DNA of 64,000 nt, taken from Penicillium oxalicum (taxonomy: Eukaryota > Ascomycota > Eurotiomycetes > Eurotiales > Aspergillaceae). The DNA lies in NCBI RefSeq assembly GCF_001723175.1, contig NC_064654.1, positions 1,798,001 to 1,862,000 on the forward strand. Direction: 5' to 3'. Below the pieces are notes generated by a model. It was not told the DNA's origin and searched no databases. It saw only the letters and a list, made by a program, of their open reading frames with translations. Positions 47,805-58,481 of the stretch are shown here, in pieces. Each line of letters starts with the position of its first letter. Positions within the stretch are counted from its first letter, which is position 1. Both the position numbers and the translations under genes were made by a program.

Positions 47805-49138
47805 TCACTTTCCCTCGATACGTGGCTTAATCACGGCAATTCTCATCGTATCCAAAAAGTTAGAAGCGGCCTTTGAGTGACGATAGACCTGCCCTTCGAA
47901 CAACCTCGTTGCATCCTTGCCAATGGCGCCCGTGATCATTGCTGCGCCCCCCGGATGCTCGGTCACAAACGCCGAGACATCATGTACAACACCTCTAATC
48001 ACCACTAAATTGCACCCTGTCCTAGTCTGCTGCTGGTACTCACCCCATTCCATGGCCGGAAGGTCTTCGAGGGGTACCCCCCAATTCAACCGCTCGCTCT
48101 CCTGATCTAGACATTGTCGCTTGCGCTGGATTCTCCCCTTTTGGATCTCGTTTTCAGGGAAGCGTCGGAGATTGCTGGCCAGACCCAACTGCGCACATAC
48201 CCAAATCACCCACTTGGTGGGATCGAAGTCAAACCAGCGCACTCCATTTCGATAGTCGATGGGGAACTCATGGTGAAAGTTGTGGTAGCCCTCCCCCAGA
48301 GTCAACAGACCGGTGAGCGGATGGTCTCGGGGCGTCTTGTCAGCGGCATAAGGTTGAGAACCATACCAGTGAGCCACCGAGTTGACACAGAAAGTGCCCT
48401 GCTGCTCGATCGCCGTGGCAATGCAGCCCGCAAAGACAAAGCCGCCGAGGTAGTCTCCGAAGAAGAGCCCGCACAATATCGTTGGGAAGAGATACCCAGC
48501 CACAAGTAAGAGAGTCAAGTAATGTTTTCGTTGCCAGACGACGACCGGATCGGCTTTCAGATCGCTAATGTCCACTCGACCGGTGGTCAGAACACCATGG
48601 ATGGGATCACTCTTCTCGAACAGGATCCAGCCAATATGGGCATGGAAGAACCCTTTGGACATGCTGTAGGGATCTTTGTCGGTGTCCACATATCGGTGAT
48701 GAGCCCGATGATCTCGGCACCATTTTTTGATCAAGTCCTGACCGGCACCGGCACCGATGATGGCAAAGATCAATTTGAGGAGTGTGCTTGCTGAGTAGGA
48801 TCGATGTGCCCAGAGGCGATGGTACCCTGAGATCATCGAACTTAGAGCATGCTTTCAATGACCACGTTCAATCTGGAGCCACAGTGTTTTTTACCTGCAG
48901 TGACAGTCAGAGCTCGCAGATAGGCATATATGACCCCAGTCCAAACAGTCTCTCGCCGTAGAGGAACCCAACGGAGACTGAAGAGGGCAACCAGAGGAAT
49001 ACCAACGAGAAAAATAGTCTTGGGCCAATTCAATGACTTGGCAGTATCCCTTATCATCCTTCTGGCGGGTGGTCCAAGACTGGTGTAGGAAGAATGATGA
49101 AGCTCTAGAGACACGAGCCCTTCTGTATATTTCTCCAT
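47805..49138 (-). CDS. Delta-9-type acyl-CoA desaturase with C-terminal cytochrome b5 domain
   Basis: ER membrane enzyme that inserts a double bond into acyl-CoA. Exons 48895-49138 and 47805-48826 give 421 aa from the ATG at 49138. The start is the least certain part: another in-frame ATG lies at 49183, and an upstream exon cannot be excluded. The three iron-binding histidine boxes are intact: HRLWAH (residues 84-89), HRAHH (121-125) and HNFHHEFP. The intron falls just before the first box. The C-terminal cytochrome b5 domain has HPGG for haem, preceded by EWGEYQQQTRTGCNLVVI. Compared with the canonical Ole1/SdeA as I remember it, the body is diverged, for example GAGAGQDLIKKWCRDHRAHHRY and HIGWILFEKSDPIHGV, so I take it as a paralogue. 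It is divergent from the elongase gene. Confidence 0.9.
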
Positions 49139-49898
49139 CTTAATCAACCGGATTTCCACGACCAAGACACCGGCGAGATTCATGCGCGCTACATATCGCA
49201 GAGCGTGGGTCGCATTGCGGAAGAGACCCCCCACCCGGCGAGCCCATCATGATGATTCCGATACCCATGCCGGCTTTGGGACGGTCCAACCTGTTCAAGA
49301 GCCTTAGGAGATGACGAGTAGATGAAAATCGGAGCGAGCGGTGCCTAATCTGGGCTATTTCGGAAGACTTCAAGAGACTGTTACAAGTACGACTCAGATC
49401 ATACAGATGGCTGGGCGTGTCGCAAGGGTATGACAGTCGACGAGACATACCAGCGCACGGTCAGTGTATGGCCTTTCAAAAGGCTGTAGATTGAACGATT
49501 GGTGGCAACGAGATCTCAACGGCGCCAGTCACAGAGATTCCGTCGAGTGGTCACACAGCTTTCCCTTTGCACTCCCACTACAGCATCGTGTATTCACTCT
49601 CAAGGACTTGACTCCTTGTGCAGACAGGAATGCGCCACTGCTTATTTGATGTAAAACGCCGGTTTGCGCGTACGCGACGCAAACACTTTTTGTTCCCCAA
49701 TTTACATCTCACAGCATGAACAGTTTTGCTCCCGGCCAGCGAGACCTCCTCATGCCTTCGAACTGTGATACCTTGCGACCCATAAAAACATTGATCAGTC
49801 ACAGAAATATAAAAAAAAATTGTCTGACTGAGCCCGCGGGTACAGCTCCACTTCTTCAATTCTCGACCACCGATGAGAGGTCCCTGGCAAGTCGCAAT
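49139..49898. promoter_or_regulatory. Divergent promoter region of the desaturase and elongase genes
   Basis: About 760 nt separate the two chosen start codons. A head-to-head layout of two acyl-chain enzymes suggests common control; this is inference. Both start codons are provisional, so the true gap may be shorter. In-frame ATGs upstream of the elongase start lie at 49716 and 49752, and a 102-codon frame on minus starts at 49448. Confidence 0.5.
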
Positions 49899-51323
49899 AT
49901 GGCAAACCGTCCAAATGACCACTCCATCATCTTCAGATTCCCATCAGCCAGCCTGTTTACGCTTCCTCCAAGCCAGTCATCTGCAAAGTCCAACTCACGA
50001 ATGCCCCCATCACCTCCGTCAAATGTGTTAGCAGCGTCCGTCGTCCAGCGGATCGAAATCAATCCCCTCTTTTTCCAACTTTCACTAGACTTGGGATGTG
50101 TCCTCACCTTTACAATACTCTATGTTTCCACCGGTCTCTACTTGAATAGGGTCAATGTCCATCGACAGTACAGGCCATGGAAGTTCACCCGCAGTCGTTG
50201 GTTCAAGACTATCGTTATAATGCATAACGCCTCCCTCGCACTTTTCTCAGGCTGGACTTTTGTGTCGTTGTTTTACATCTTTATGCCTCTTTTGCGACTG
50301 GCGAGAGCAGAAGCCGGCCCGAACTATTACTCGCGCTTGGCGGAGCTACTTTGCGAGACGGACTCTAGTGCCTATCAAGGTATGCACATTTTGTAAGAGT
50401 GTTGTATCAAGTGAGAGAGAAAGCTTTTCAGATGTGAGAAAGGGGCGATATGAGAAGAGATCGAAAAAATCGATCCCATTCGATCAATTGTCTGACTGGC
50501 ATCTTAGTTCTGTCCATGGGAAACAGCCTCTGGGAGGCAGGTGGTAGCTACGTGGGCTGGTGGTTCTACATTAGCAAATTCTACGAGATTGTCGACACAT
50601 TAATCATCCTCGCTCGTGGGAAGAAGAGTTCGACTCTGCAGACCTACCATCATGCCGGAGTGATTATTTGTGGCTGGGCCACCATCGTTTATGAATCGCC
50701 TCTGGGCGCGATCGGCGTCTTTTTAAATTCCGCCATACACACCCTGATGGTGAGCTTCTTCGTTTTCTATTCTCTCCCCCTCCCCCAAAACAACCTTACG
50801 GTCGAGGATCCAGAGTCGAAGTTGAGTCTCCATCAACAAAGTGACTAACGATGGTCTTGCATCTCCCAATTTCCAGTACACATACTTCACTCTCCAGACA
50901 CTTGGTATCTCGGTTCCGATGAGCTTCAAACGAACCCTGACCAAGCTTCAGCTTGCGCAATTCTTCATCGGTTGGATATGGGGCTATACATATCTCTTCA
51001 TGAGCTATCGAATTCCTCCCCGTGCCAGTCCCAATTCCAGGCCAAATGCTAGTGAGGTCGACAGCAACGGATTCCGACCGTCAGAGAACTTGACCCGATT
51101 GCAGCGGAAAGAACAAGCGCATCTGTCACACGCGCGAGACGCTGTAAACGCTTCTGTCGATGCAGTATCCTGCTTGAGTGACAGCGGAGAGGCGTTTACT
51201 ATCGTGGTCACAAGCATCTATATTGTTCCACTGATCTACCTTTTTATTCAATTTTATCTGCAATCATACAGAAACGGTGGCCAAAAATCCGGCGTTGGCC
51301 AAGGAAAGAAGGTGACCTACTAG
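49899..51323 (+). CDS. ELO-family fatty acid elongase
   Basis: Condensing enzyme (3-ketoacyl-CoA synthase) of ER fatty acid elongation. Exons 49899-50379, 50508-50749 and 50877-51323 give 389 aa. The ELO signature KFYEIVDTLIILARGKKSSTLQTYHHAG is present in two parts: KFYEIVDT and the histidine box QTYHH (residues 205-209). The usual consensus is HxxHH; a Gln at the first position is the form I associate with the polyunsaturated-type ELO group. Hydrophobic stretches suit 5 to 7 membrane helices, and a Ser/Asn-rich loop precedes the last. For intron 1, I prefer the acceptor at 50507, because a good branch site (CTGAC) lies just before it; an AG at 50459 also keeps the frame. The N-terminus is extended, and ATGs at 49716 and 49752 are alternatives. 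Confidence 0.88.
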
Positions 51324-51722
51324 TTTCTCATCCAGACATTTCGTTTAATATACCATGGTTTTTTTCGACGCTATTGTTCTGCTCTGTCACAGAGGTAGTT
51401 GATATAATCTGGAACCTTTGGTTGAGATTATACAAACACTAAGATTCCCATAATTCTACCGAATTCCAACTTTCCCCCAAAAAAAAAAACAACACACATG
51501 AAGTTCCTTGCAGCTGGTTTGAGTGTTTGCATACCATAAATGTGGCCTCCTCTCCCTTTTCCACCCCCCCACACAAGCCCGACTGACATCATTCGCATCC
51601 GTCGCTCGCCTGTCGGGAGCAATTCGTGCCCTTTTCCATCCCCTCCCCGAAAAAAAAAGAAAGTCAAGCCAAAAAGCTACATGAGAGCTCCCCCGACCTG
51701 ACCCAATGGGTATGAAATCCCA

Positions 51723-52643
51723 ATGAGCTCTGATGAGAATTACAACGTCTTCCGAGAATGTCTCTCGAGCGCGATCGTCGCACGATCCGAGAAACCCAAG
51801 TCCGGCAAACGACGGCCCAAAGCCAAGCGCAATGGTCGCAAAGAAGCGCCCTCAGACGAGCTGGACTCGGCACTCCCCGAGCGGGTCGATCCCGAAGAAC
51901 TCGTCGAGTTTGTGGATGTATGAAGCTCCCGGATCTTATAGACTATGGCCCTGTTCAGTCTCTTTTGGGTCGATTTGGGAAGCAGAGATCGGCTTCAATC
52001 TCGGGCGGCGGTCGCAGAGAGGAATGAGGAGGGCTAACAAGTTGAGCGTTTTTGCGCCCCGCAGTTCATCGCCGCAGAGACATTCGCTTCGTTCCCGGAA
52101 CCACTCAAGACGTTGAGTTACGCTGCAATTCAACATGATGCACACCTGGCCGCATTGTATGTCCCTGGCGATGCCGATACGCCTCTTGATCGTGCCGTTC
52201 TGGACTCGCTTTGCTCGACGATTCCCGGGACAGTGCCTGATACGCTCTCGGCCTACGGGTTGATGCCGAATGCAAACGATCTTTCCGAGTTTTTCTCCCC
52301 GATTCTCAGCGAGTACGCGACCAGTGTGACCAGTGCGCCTCCGGTCTGGAGCACCACACGCACGGAGGCGTGCGAGATCTGTGATCGTGACTGGATACCA
52401 CTGTCATATCACCATCTTATTCCACGGTCTGTGCACGCAAAGGTGCTGAAGAGAGGATGGCATGATGAGTGGACACTGAATAGTGTCGCGTGGTTGTGTC
52501 GTGCGTGCCACAGCTTCGTACATCGGATGACGAGCAATGAGGAGCTTGCTCGAGAGTATTACACGGTCGATCGGATTTTGGAACGGGAAGATGTACAGGA
52601 CTGGGCCAAATGGGTTAGTCGAGTGAGATGGAAAGCCAAATAA
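51723..52643 (+). CDS. HNH-endonuclease-domain protein
   Basis: Exons 51723-51917 and 52065-52643 give 257 aa. The N-terminus is basic and Lys/Arg-rich (KSGKRRPKAKRNGRK), possibly a nuclear signal. The C-terminal half holds an HNH-type zinc module: CEICDRDW, then SYHHLIPRS, then WTLNSVAWLCRACHSFVH, with two CxxC pairs and the catalytic His. Fungal proteins with this short architecture are widespread but their role is not established; a nuclease role is likely only by domain. The gene converges with mtIF2. The intron (51918-52064) has a branch site (GCTAAC) close to its CAG acceptor. Confidence 0.86.
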
Positions 52644-52990
52644 GCGTAATGAAACATGGCGATATCCAAATGGCGCCGGTGGTGATGTGATATTTTGATA
52701 GTAATGTACATGCATTATACCTGCTGTCTATCCTTGCCTGCAGAATGCTCTAGTTTTTCGCTGTCGCGGCCAATGACCGGAATCAAATGACGGGGAGCAC
52801 CCCCATGCCACGATGCGCGACATGTGAAGTATGGTGGAGATTTTTAAAGTACAATATGATGGGTGATGGATCAGGGAATGAGAGCAGGTGGGGAGACATG
52901 AGGTACGGACAGGTCGCAGAATCGACTGGATATCAATATCAAGCATGTCCATACCGGTAGAGTCTCTGCTGTTCAGAGGCGAGGCGATCA
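52644..52990. other. Convergent intergenic region
   Basis: About 350 nt between the HNH gene and mtIF2, facing 3' ends. Nothing recognised. Confidence 0.5.
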
Positions 52991-55900
52991 TTACAGGTGT
53001 CGCTTCTCGTGGATTTCTTCGTAGCACTGAATGTGGTCACCGACAGCGAAGTCGGCCCAGCCATCAAATGCAATACCACACTCGGTGTCTTTGCGCATCT
53101 CAGTCACGTCTTTCTTGACGTTCTTGAGTGAGGACATCATGCCTAGATGATACACGTTAGCTCTCGATTTTACCCAGAAAGGATACACAATGTGCCCTCT
53201 TACCATCATAGACAGTTTCGTTACCGCGGATTACGCGGACCTTCTTGGTCTTGTTGACCAGTCCGTTTCGTACACGACAGCCGGCAATAGATGTCTTCTC
53301 GCGACCCTTGATTGTAATCTCGAAGATCTGGCCGATTTCAGCCTCGCCCGTCACGCGTTGAGTGACCAATGGCGTAAGGTATTCACTCAGAACGTCTTTC
53401 ACGTCGTCGATGAGCTTGTAGATGATGTTGTGATCCATAATTGTCACGGACATTTGTTCAGCAAGTCGACTCATGCTGGGATCAATGGGCATATTAAAGG
53501 AGACAATTTTGCCGTCCGCACTGGCTGCGTGTTCAATATCGAACTCGGTGACCGGGCCAACACCCGAGCGCACGATATTGGCATAGACCTCATTGTTGCC
53601 AATGGCAGCCAGCGAGTTCAAAACGGCCTCAGCAGATCCAGTGACATCGGCCTTGACGATGAAGTTGACGGATTTGGGCCCAGAGACCTCCGTCTTGGGA
53701 CTCGCTGCATCATCTGATTCACCATCTTCCTGCTTGCGCTTCTCCAAGAGCTCTCGTCGAGCTTCGTTGATAGCGACCATGTCCTCACCCATTCTTTGGG
53801 TCTCGACACGATCCTGTCGATATTCGACCACGTCCTTGGCCTTTTGCTCGCTCTGGGCCTGCAGAATCTCGCTGCCAGCAACAGGTTGGTCTCGCCAGCC
53901 ATCAATCTCCACCGGCATGCCGGGCGTGGCTTCGAGGATTGACAGACCGGCCTCGTTGCGAAGCGTCTTCACGCGCGCCCAAGTTTCGCCAGCGACAATG
54001 ACGTCGCCGGGTCGAAGGGTACCACGACGGATCAGAGCGGAAGCCACTCGACCGTAACTCTTGGTGGTCGCCTCGATGACCCAGCCCTCAACATTACCCT
54101 CCTTGTCGGCACGATGATCCTGCATCTCGGAGAGAGCTACAATGGCTTCCTCGAGCTCAAGCATACCTTCACCGGTCTTGCCGCTCACGCCAATTGCTTG
54201 CACGTCGCCTCCATAGTCCTCGACGTGTACACCGTGAACCGCGAGATCTTGCTTGACTCGATCCGGGTTACGACCCTCCTTATCGATTTTGCTGATTGCA
54301 ACGATGATAGGCACATTGGCCTGGCTGGCATGTTTGATCGCCTCGATGGTCTGGGGTTTGACACTGTCGTCTGCAGCTACGACGAGGACAACAATGTCAG
54401 TCACGTCCGCACCGCGCTTTCGCATTTCCAAGAATGCAGAGTGACCAGGAGTATCCAAGAAGGTGATCGTCTTTCCAGAGGGCATGGCCACGGAAAAGGC
54501 GCCAATGTGCTGCGTGATACCGCCATGCTCGGTAGCCGCCACGGAGGAGTTCCGAAGCCAGTCCAGAATGGTGGTTTTGCCGTGATCGACGTGGCCCATG
54601 ATTGTCACGACTGGGGGACGGGGAGGCAAGTGCGAGGCATCTTCCGGGATTGGCGCAGCCTCGAGATCATCGGCTCCGTTGTCGAAGATGGCTTCATAAT
54701 TGAACTCAGCAGCGACCAAGCCAGCCGTCTCAGCATCCAGAACGTGGTTATAAGTCACGTCTTCGAAGCCCATTTCCTCCATGCGAGCGACAAACTCGGC
54801 CGGGCGCACACCAATGACATCGGCTAAATTGCTGACACTGATGAACTCGGGAAGATGAAGAGGAATCGCCGAGACCTCCTCTTTCACTTTTCTTTGGCGT
54901 TTGCGATCTTCTCGGCGACGCTTCCGCTCCTCGGGGTCAAAGTCACTCTCTTCAGAGATTTGTCGGTCTCGGCGTCCATCTCGTTTTTTGGACTTTTTTT
55001 GCGTCTCCACTGGAGCCCCCTGTCCTTCAATAGAATCCAGCTGCTCCAACGCGGACATATCCCATGACCATTGGTCCTTCTTATCGACCTCTTTTTCGGA
55101 TTCAGCCTCCTTCGTTCGTGCTTCGTTCTTTGCCTTTGCAGACTCCTGCTCGCGAATTTCATGGGACGTGGTCTGAGCGCCTCGTCCTAACTGACCAAGT
55201 TGCCCGTTCTCGCTCGCATACGGGCGCCTGTGGGAGACAGAATCTGCTTCTGGGCTTTCTTCAAGAATAGAGCGACCAAGATTGCGCAATTTCTCCTCGC
55301 GTGCCGAATGGTTCCCCCACCTGTCCGCCCTTGAGCTCCGTGCCTCCAAGGGTTGCACCTCTGGCTTCGGTGTTGCGCATGACAGACACGTCTCCCGCCT
55401 TCCAAAGTTGTATTGTGCACAGCTGGGACAATCCCAGCCCCGATTAAATCGCTGCTGGTCCTGCCTGAGAGGCCTAGGAGGGTCCTGGCGTGGAGACTGG
55501 CAGAAGGGGCACACCTTGTGACGTGCGAAGACCAGTCGTTGACAGTTTTGACATGTCCACTCGCGGTTGCCCCGATTCGACCGATTATCGTCCCGACCTG
55601 GAGGTCTCGAGTGCCGAGTGTGCCGACTATTCGGATGACGATGGTCAGCAGATTGATCGGTTGGGCGCACGACAGCATGTCTGCCCTGGCCGTTCATGTA
55701 GTACTGTGTCCCCGGTATCCTCTTATCCCTGCCCAAAGACTCGGGAGATGTCGGTTGTGGAGAAGGTGGTGGAGGTTTGTTTTTCGCAATCATCGCATCA
55801 CGCAGGGCCTGTTCTGCTGGACTGAGACCGATGGGCTTGGACGTTTGCCTGGCACCCCATCGATTCCCGAACTTGGGCGCCGACGATGGTGAGCCATGCC

Positions 55901-56113
55901 CACTTCGTGTGCCATTTTCGGCCTCCGAGAGAACCGCAGAGGACTGGAATGTTCGCGCGCAGGAAATATGGGTCGAGGATAGAGTACTGGACGACGAAGA
56001 ATTAACGCGGCGCGAGAGCTAGATAGCGAGCAATTCCATCGAATTAGTTTTGAGGCCCATTCAAACCAGCGACGAAAACGACAACATACCCTCCAGACCA
56101 CTCGGCGGTGCAT
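52991..56113 (-). CDS. ifm1: Mitochondrial translation initiation factor IF-2 with two RanBP2-type zinc fingers
   Basis: GTPase that places fMet-tRNA on the mitochondrial small subunit. Exons 56090-56113, 53204-56018 and 52991-53142 give 996 aa. The start MHRRVVWR, then a Ser/Arg-rich acid-poor stretch ([15 protein letters not shown]), is a mitochondrial presequence interrupted by intron 1. Two C-x2-C...C-x2-C fingers follow near residues 160-225: [21 protein letters not shown] and [20 protein letters not shown]. Next are a charged Lys/Glu-rich region, the IF2 N-domain-like [13 protein letters not shown], then the G domain: GHVDHGKTT (G1), DTPGH (G3), SKID (G4, where N/TKxD is usual). Domains II-IV follow, ending with [18 protein letters not shown] in the last exon. 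Family length is about 650-1000 aa. Confidence 0.95.
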
Positions 56114-56602
56114 AGTTGTGAATGTAGCAAGATATCCTCATCTGATTCTCCAGATCCTCCCAGTGTACTCGAAAGAAAAGAACGTGCGAGTCTGGTGCTG
56201 CCACGGAAGCTTCAACAATCTTTTGCCTTGCGCGCGACGAGACTCCACTTGTCTCCGTGATTTCTTTTTCCTCCGGTCGCCGGGCGGTGTCGCTCGCTGC
56301 CGCGGATCCAATTTTGGAGGAGCTTTGAACTTCATCGATCGAGGTCGCCAACTGGTCAGCTTACATAAGTTTCCCGACGGCAAACCCGCTACCCCGGCCT
56401 TTCCCGTCCTAAAATGGTCGGCGGTGCGCGCGAATCAGCGGGCAGAAGACGCCATTCGTGATAAGAGCATCTAAATTCTGGCGGCCCTTGGCTCCTGATA
56501 TAACCTGGTGAGATCTCGAAATCTCCGTTTTCCAGCATTCTCAGGGACAAGAAGGGTGCCTGTTCGTTGTAGAACATCAATTGCTCCTCCCCAACCAACA
56601 TC
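56114..56602. promoter_or_regulatory. Divergent promoter region of mtIF2 and the mitochondrial carrier
   Basis: About 490 nt between two start codons of mitochondrial protein genes on opposite strands. Overlapping short ORFs (56118-56474 plus, 56061-56351 minus) are not recognised. Shared control of two mitochondrial genes is possible; this is inference from layout only. Confidence 0.5.
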
Positions 56603-57864
56603 ATGGAGTCTGAAGCATTTGACGATCTGGCGAAGAGCACCGACCCTCTCCGCACGGTCAAGGATTTGGCCGCCGGTGCGGCGGGTGGAATCGCTCAAGT
56701 GCTGCTGGGTAAGTGTCCGATCGTGTCTTCACGCAGCAGAGAAGGGCGAGAAGGGCGCACGTTTACTTGCCAACCTCGTTGAAGCATAATCGTCATCCGA
56801 ACAAAATGGTCGTGTGATCAGGACAAAAGCTAATTCTTCCATCAGGTCAACCGTTTGGTTTGTTGCTCTCTTGAGACTATCTGATCTTCTCGCAATGTGC
56901 TCTGTCTAATCCTGACCTGACAGACATTGTCAAGGTCCGCTTGCAGACCACCTCCCAATATAAGGGTGCGTTGGACTGTGCCACTCAGATCTTCAAAAAG
57001 GAGGGCCCCGCCGCCTTTTACAAGGGCACTTTGACTCCCTTGATTGGAATCGGAGCGTGTGTAAGTACCGATACGTCGGGAGGTTCGGACGCCAGATGGC
57101 GGACCAAACTGACTCTTTGTATAGGTTAGTGTACAGTTTGGTGCTTTCCATCAAGCTCGCCGCAAGCTTGAGGAATTGAACAAGAAGAAATATGCCGACA
57201 GCACCCTTTCTTACGCTCAGTACTGGCTGGCCGGTTCATTTGCGGGTGTGACGAACTCGGTCCTTTCGGGTCCGATTGAGCATGTTCGTATTCGCCTCCA
57301 GGCTCAGCCGCACGGCGCTGGTCGCCTGTACTCTGGTCCCATTGATTGTGTAAAGAAGTTGGCTGCCCAGGGGGGCGCTGTGCGCGCTTTGTATCGCGGT
57401 CAGGCTGTGACTATCCTCCGTGAAGCAACAGCCTACGGTACCTGGTTCATGGCATTCGAATACATGATGAACATGGATGCCAAGCGCAACAATGTGCAGC
57501 GTGAAGATATCTCCGCTGTCAAGGTTGCCACATATGGTGGTCTTGCCGGTGAAGCACTGTGGCTCGCCAGTTATCCTTTCGACGTGGTAAAGAGTAAGAT
57601 GCAGACCGATGGCTTTGGAGCTACTCAGCAATATGCCAGCATGCGCGATTGCTTCAAGAAGACCTACGCCCTCGAGGGCTTCGGTGGATTCTGGAAGGGC
57701 ATTGGACCTACCCTCCTGAGAGCGATGCCAGTATCCGCGGGTACTTTTGTTGTGTAAGTCTCACGGCTCAAGATGAAGGGGCCCCCTCGTGCATGAAATT
57801 CTCTGCCCAGGGTTGAAAACTAATCTCGCATAGTGTCGAGCTTGCCATGAAGGCTTTGGGCTAA
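56603..57864 (+). CDS. Mitochondrial carrier protein, Ymc1/carnitine-type
   Basis: Six-helix inner-membrane solute carrier. Exons 56603-56708, 56846-56857, 56924-57060, 57125-57753 and 57834-57864 give 304 aa, the normal carrier length. The three signature motifs are QPFDIVKVRLQ, GPIEHVRIRLQ and YPFDVVKSKMQ. The second has GPIE in place of P-x-[DE], as in Ymc-type carriers. FYKGTLTPLIGIGAC and TFVVVELAMKAL support this subgroup. The second exon is only 12 nt and encodes GQPF of the first signature together with flanking bases. Yeast Ymc1 is linked to glycine and oleate metabolism; the substrate here is not proven. Divergent from mtIF2. Confidence 0.87.
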
Positions 57865-58481
57865 TCTGTCAGCTCCCCATATGGAAAACAATTCTCTCGA
57901 ATCAATTTGCAGATGCCATTTACTACATTGAATCTAGACCATTACATCTTGTCAAACAACCCTTGGATCTTTGTATACCAATATGATCTTGTTTGTCTTT
58001 CAATCTATGTAGTGCGGTACTACAGTCACAGATGATTGGATGTCGCCTTCTGACCAACGAAACCTTCAATTTGGATTTCTGCAGCTCTTTTGTACAGAAT
58101 ATAGCTGGTCTCGCTAACGTAGGATTTGCATCTTAGTGTTCACTCGTCGATGGGACAGGAGTGTCGCTGAACAATCGTCAGCGCCTTTCGTGTCACACCC
58201 CGTCAAGCCTCGCGAGCGATGGGAAAGAAGGGAGGACCTCCCCTGTCTCCTTGAACACCTCGAGTCATTACCCGGCTGGAGCTTTGAATGTTGAATTTTT
58301 GAGACCCAAGTTGCCCCCTGTAAAAGCTGTGCTGGCACCGAATTCCTGCGATCTTCAAACAAGTGAGACCCAAGCCAGCGAGAACAAGCCGGTACACCAT
58401 CAAGTCGTCGTGCTTTTACGCTCCATCGAAGAATCAAACCGCGGCCCTTCACCAGCAAGCCGATGAGATCCGCCGAGTTCC
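57865..58481. other. Convergent intergenic region
   Basis: About 620 nt between the carrier and the second Zn2Cys6 regulator. Overlapping short ORFs only (58114-58593 minus, 58161-58466 plus). Nothing recognised. Confidence 0.5.

Noticed and set aside
50380..50459. Alternative acceptor for elongase intron 1
   Set aside because: It keeps the frame but adds 16 non-conserved residues; the later AG at 50507 has a good CTGAC branch site just upstream.
54114..54827. A 237-codon plus-strand ORF
   Set aside because: Antisense to the mtIF2 G domain; shadow.
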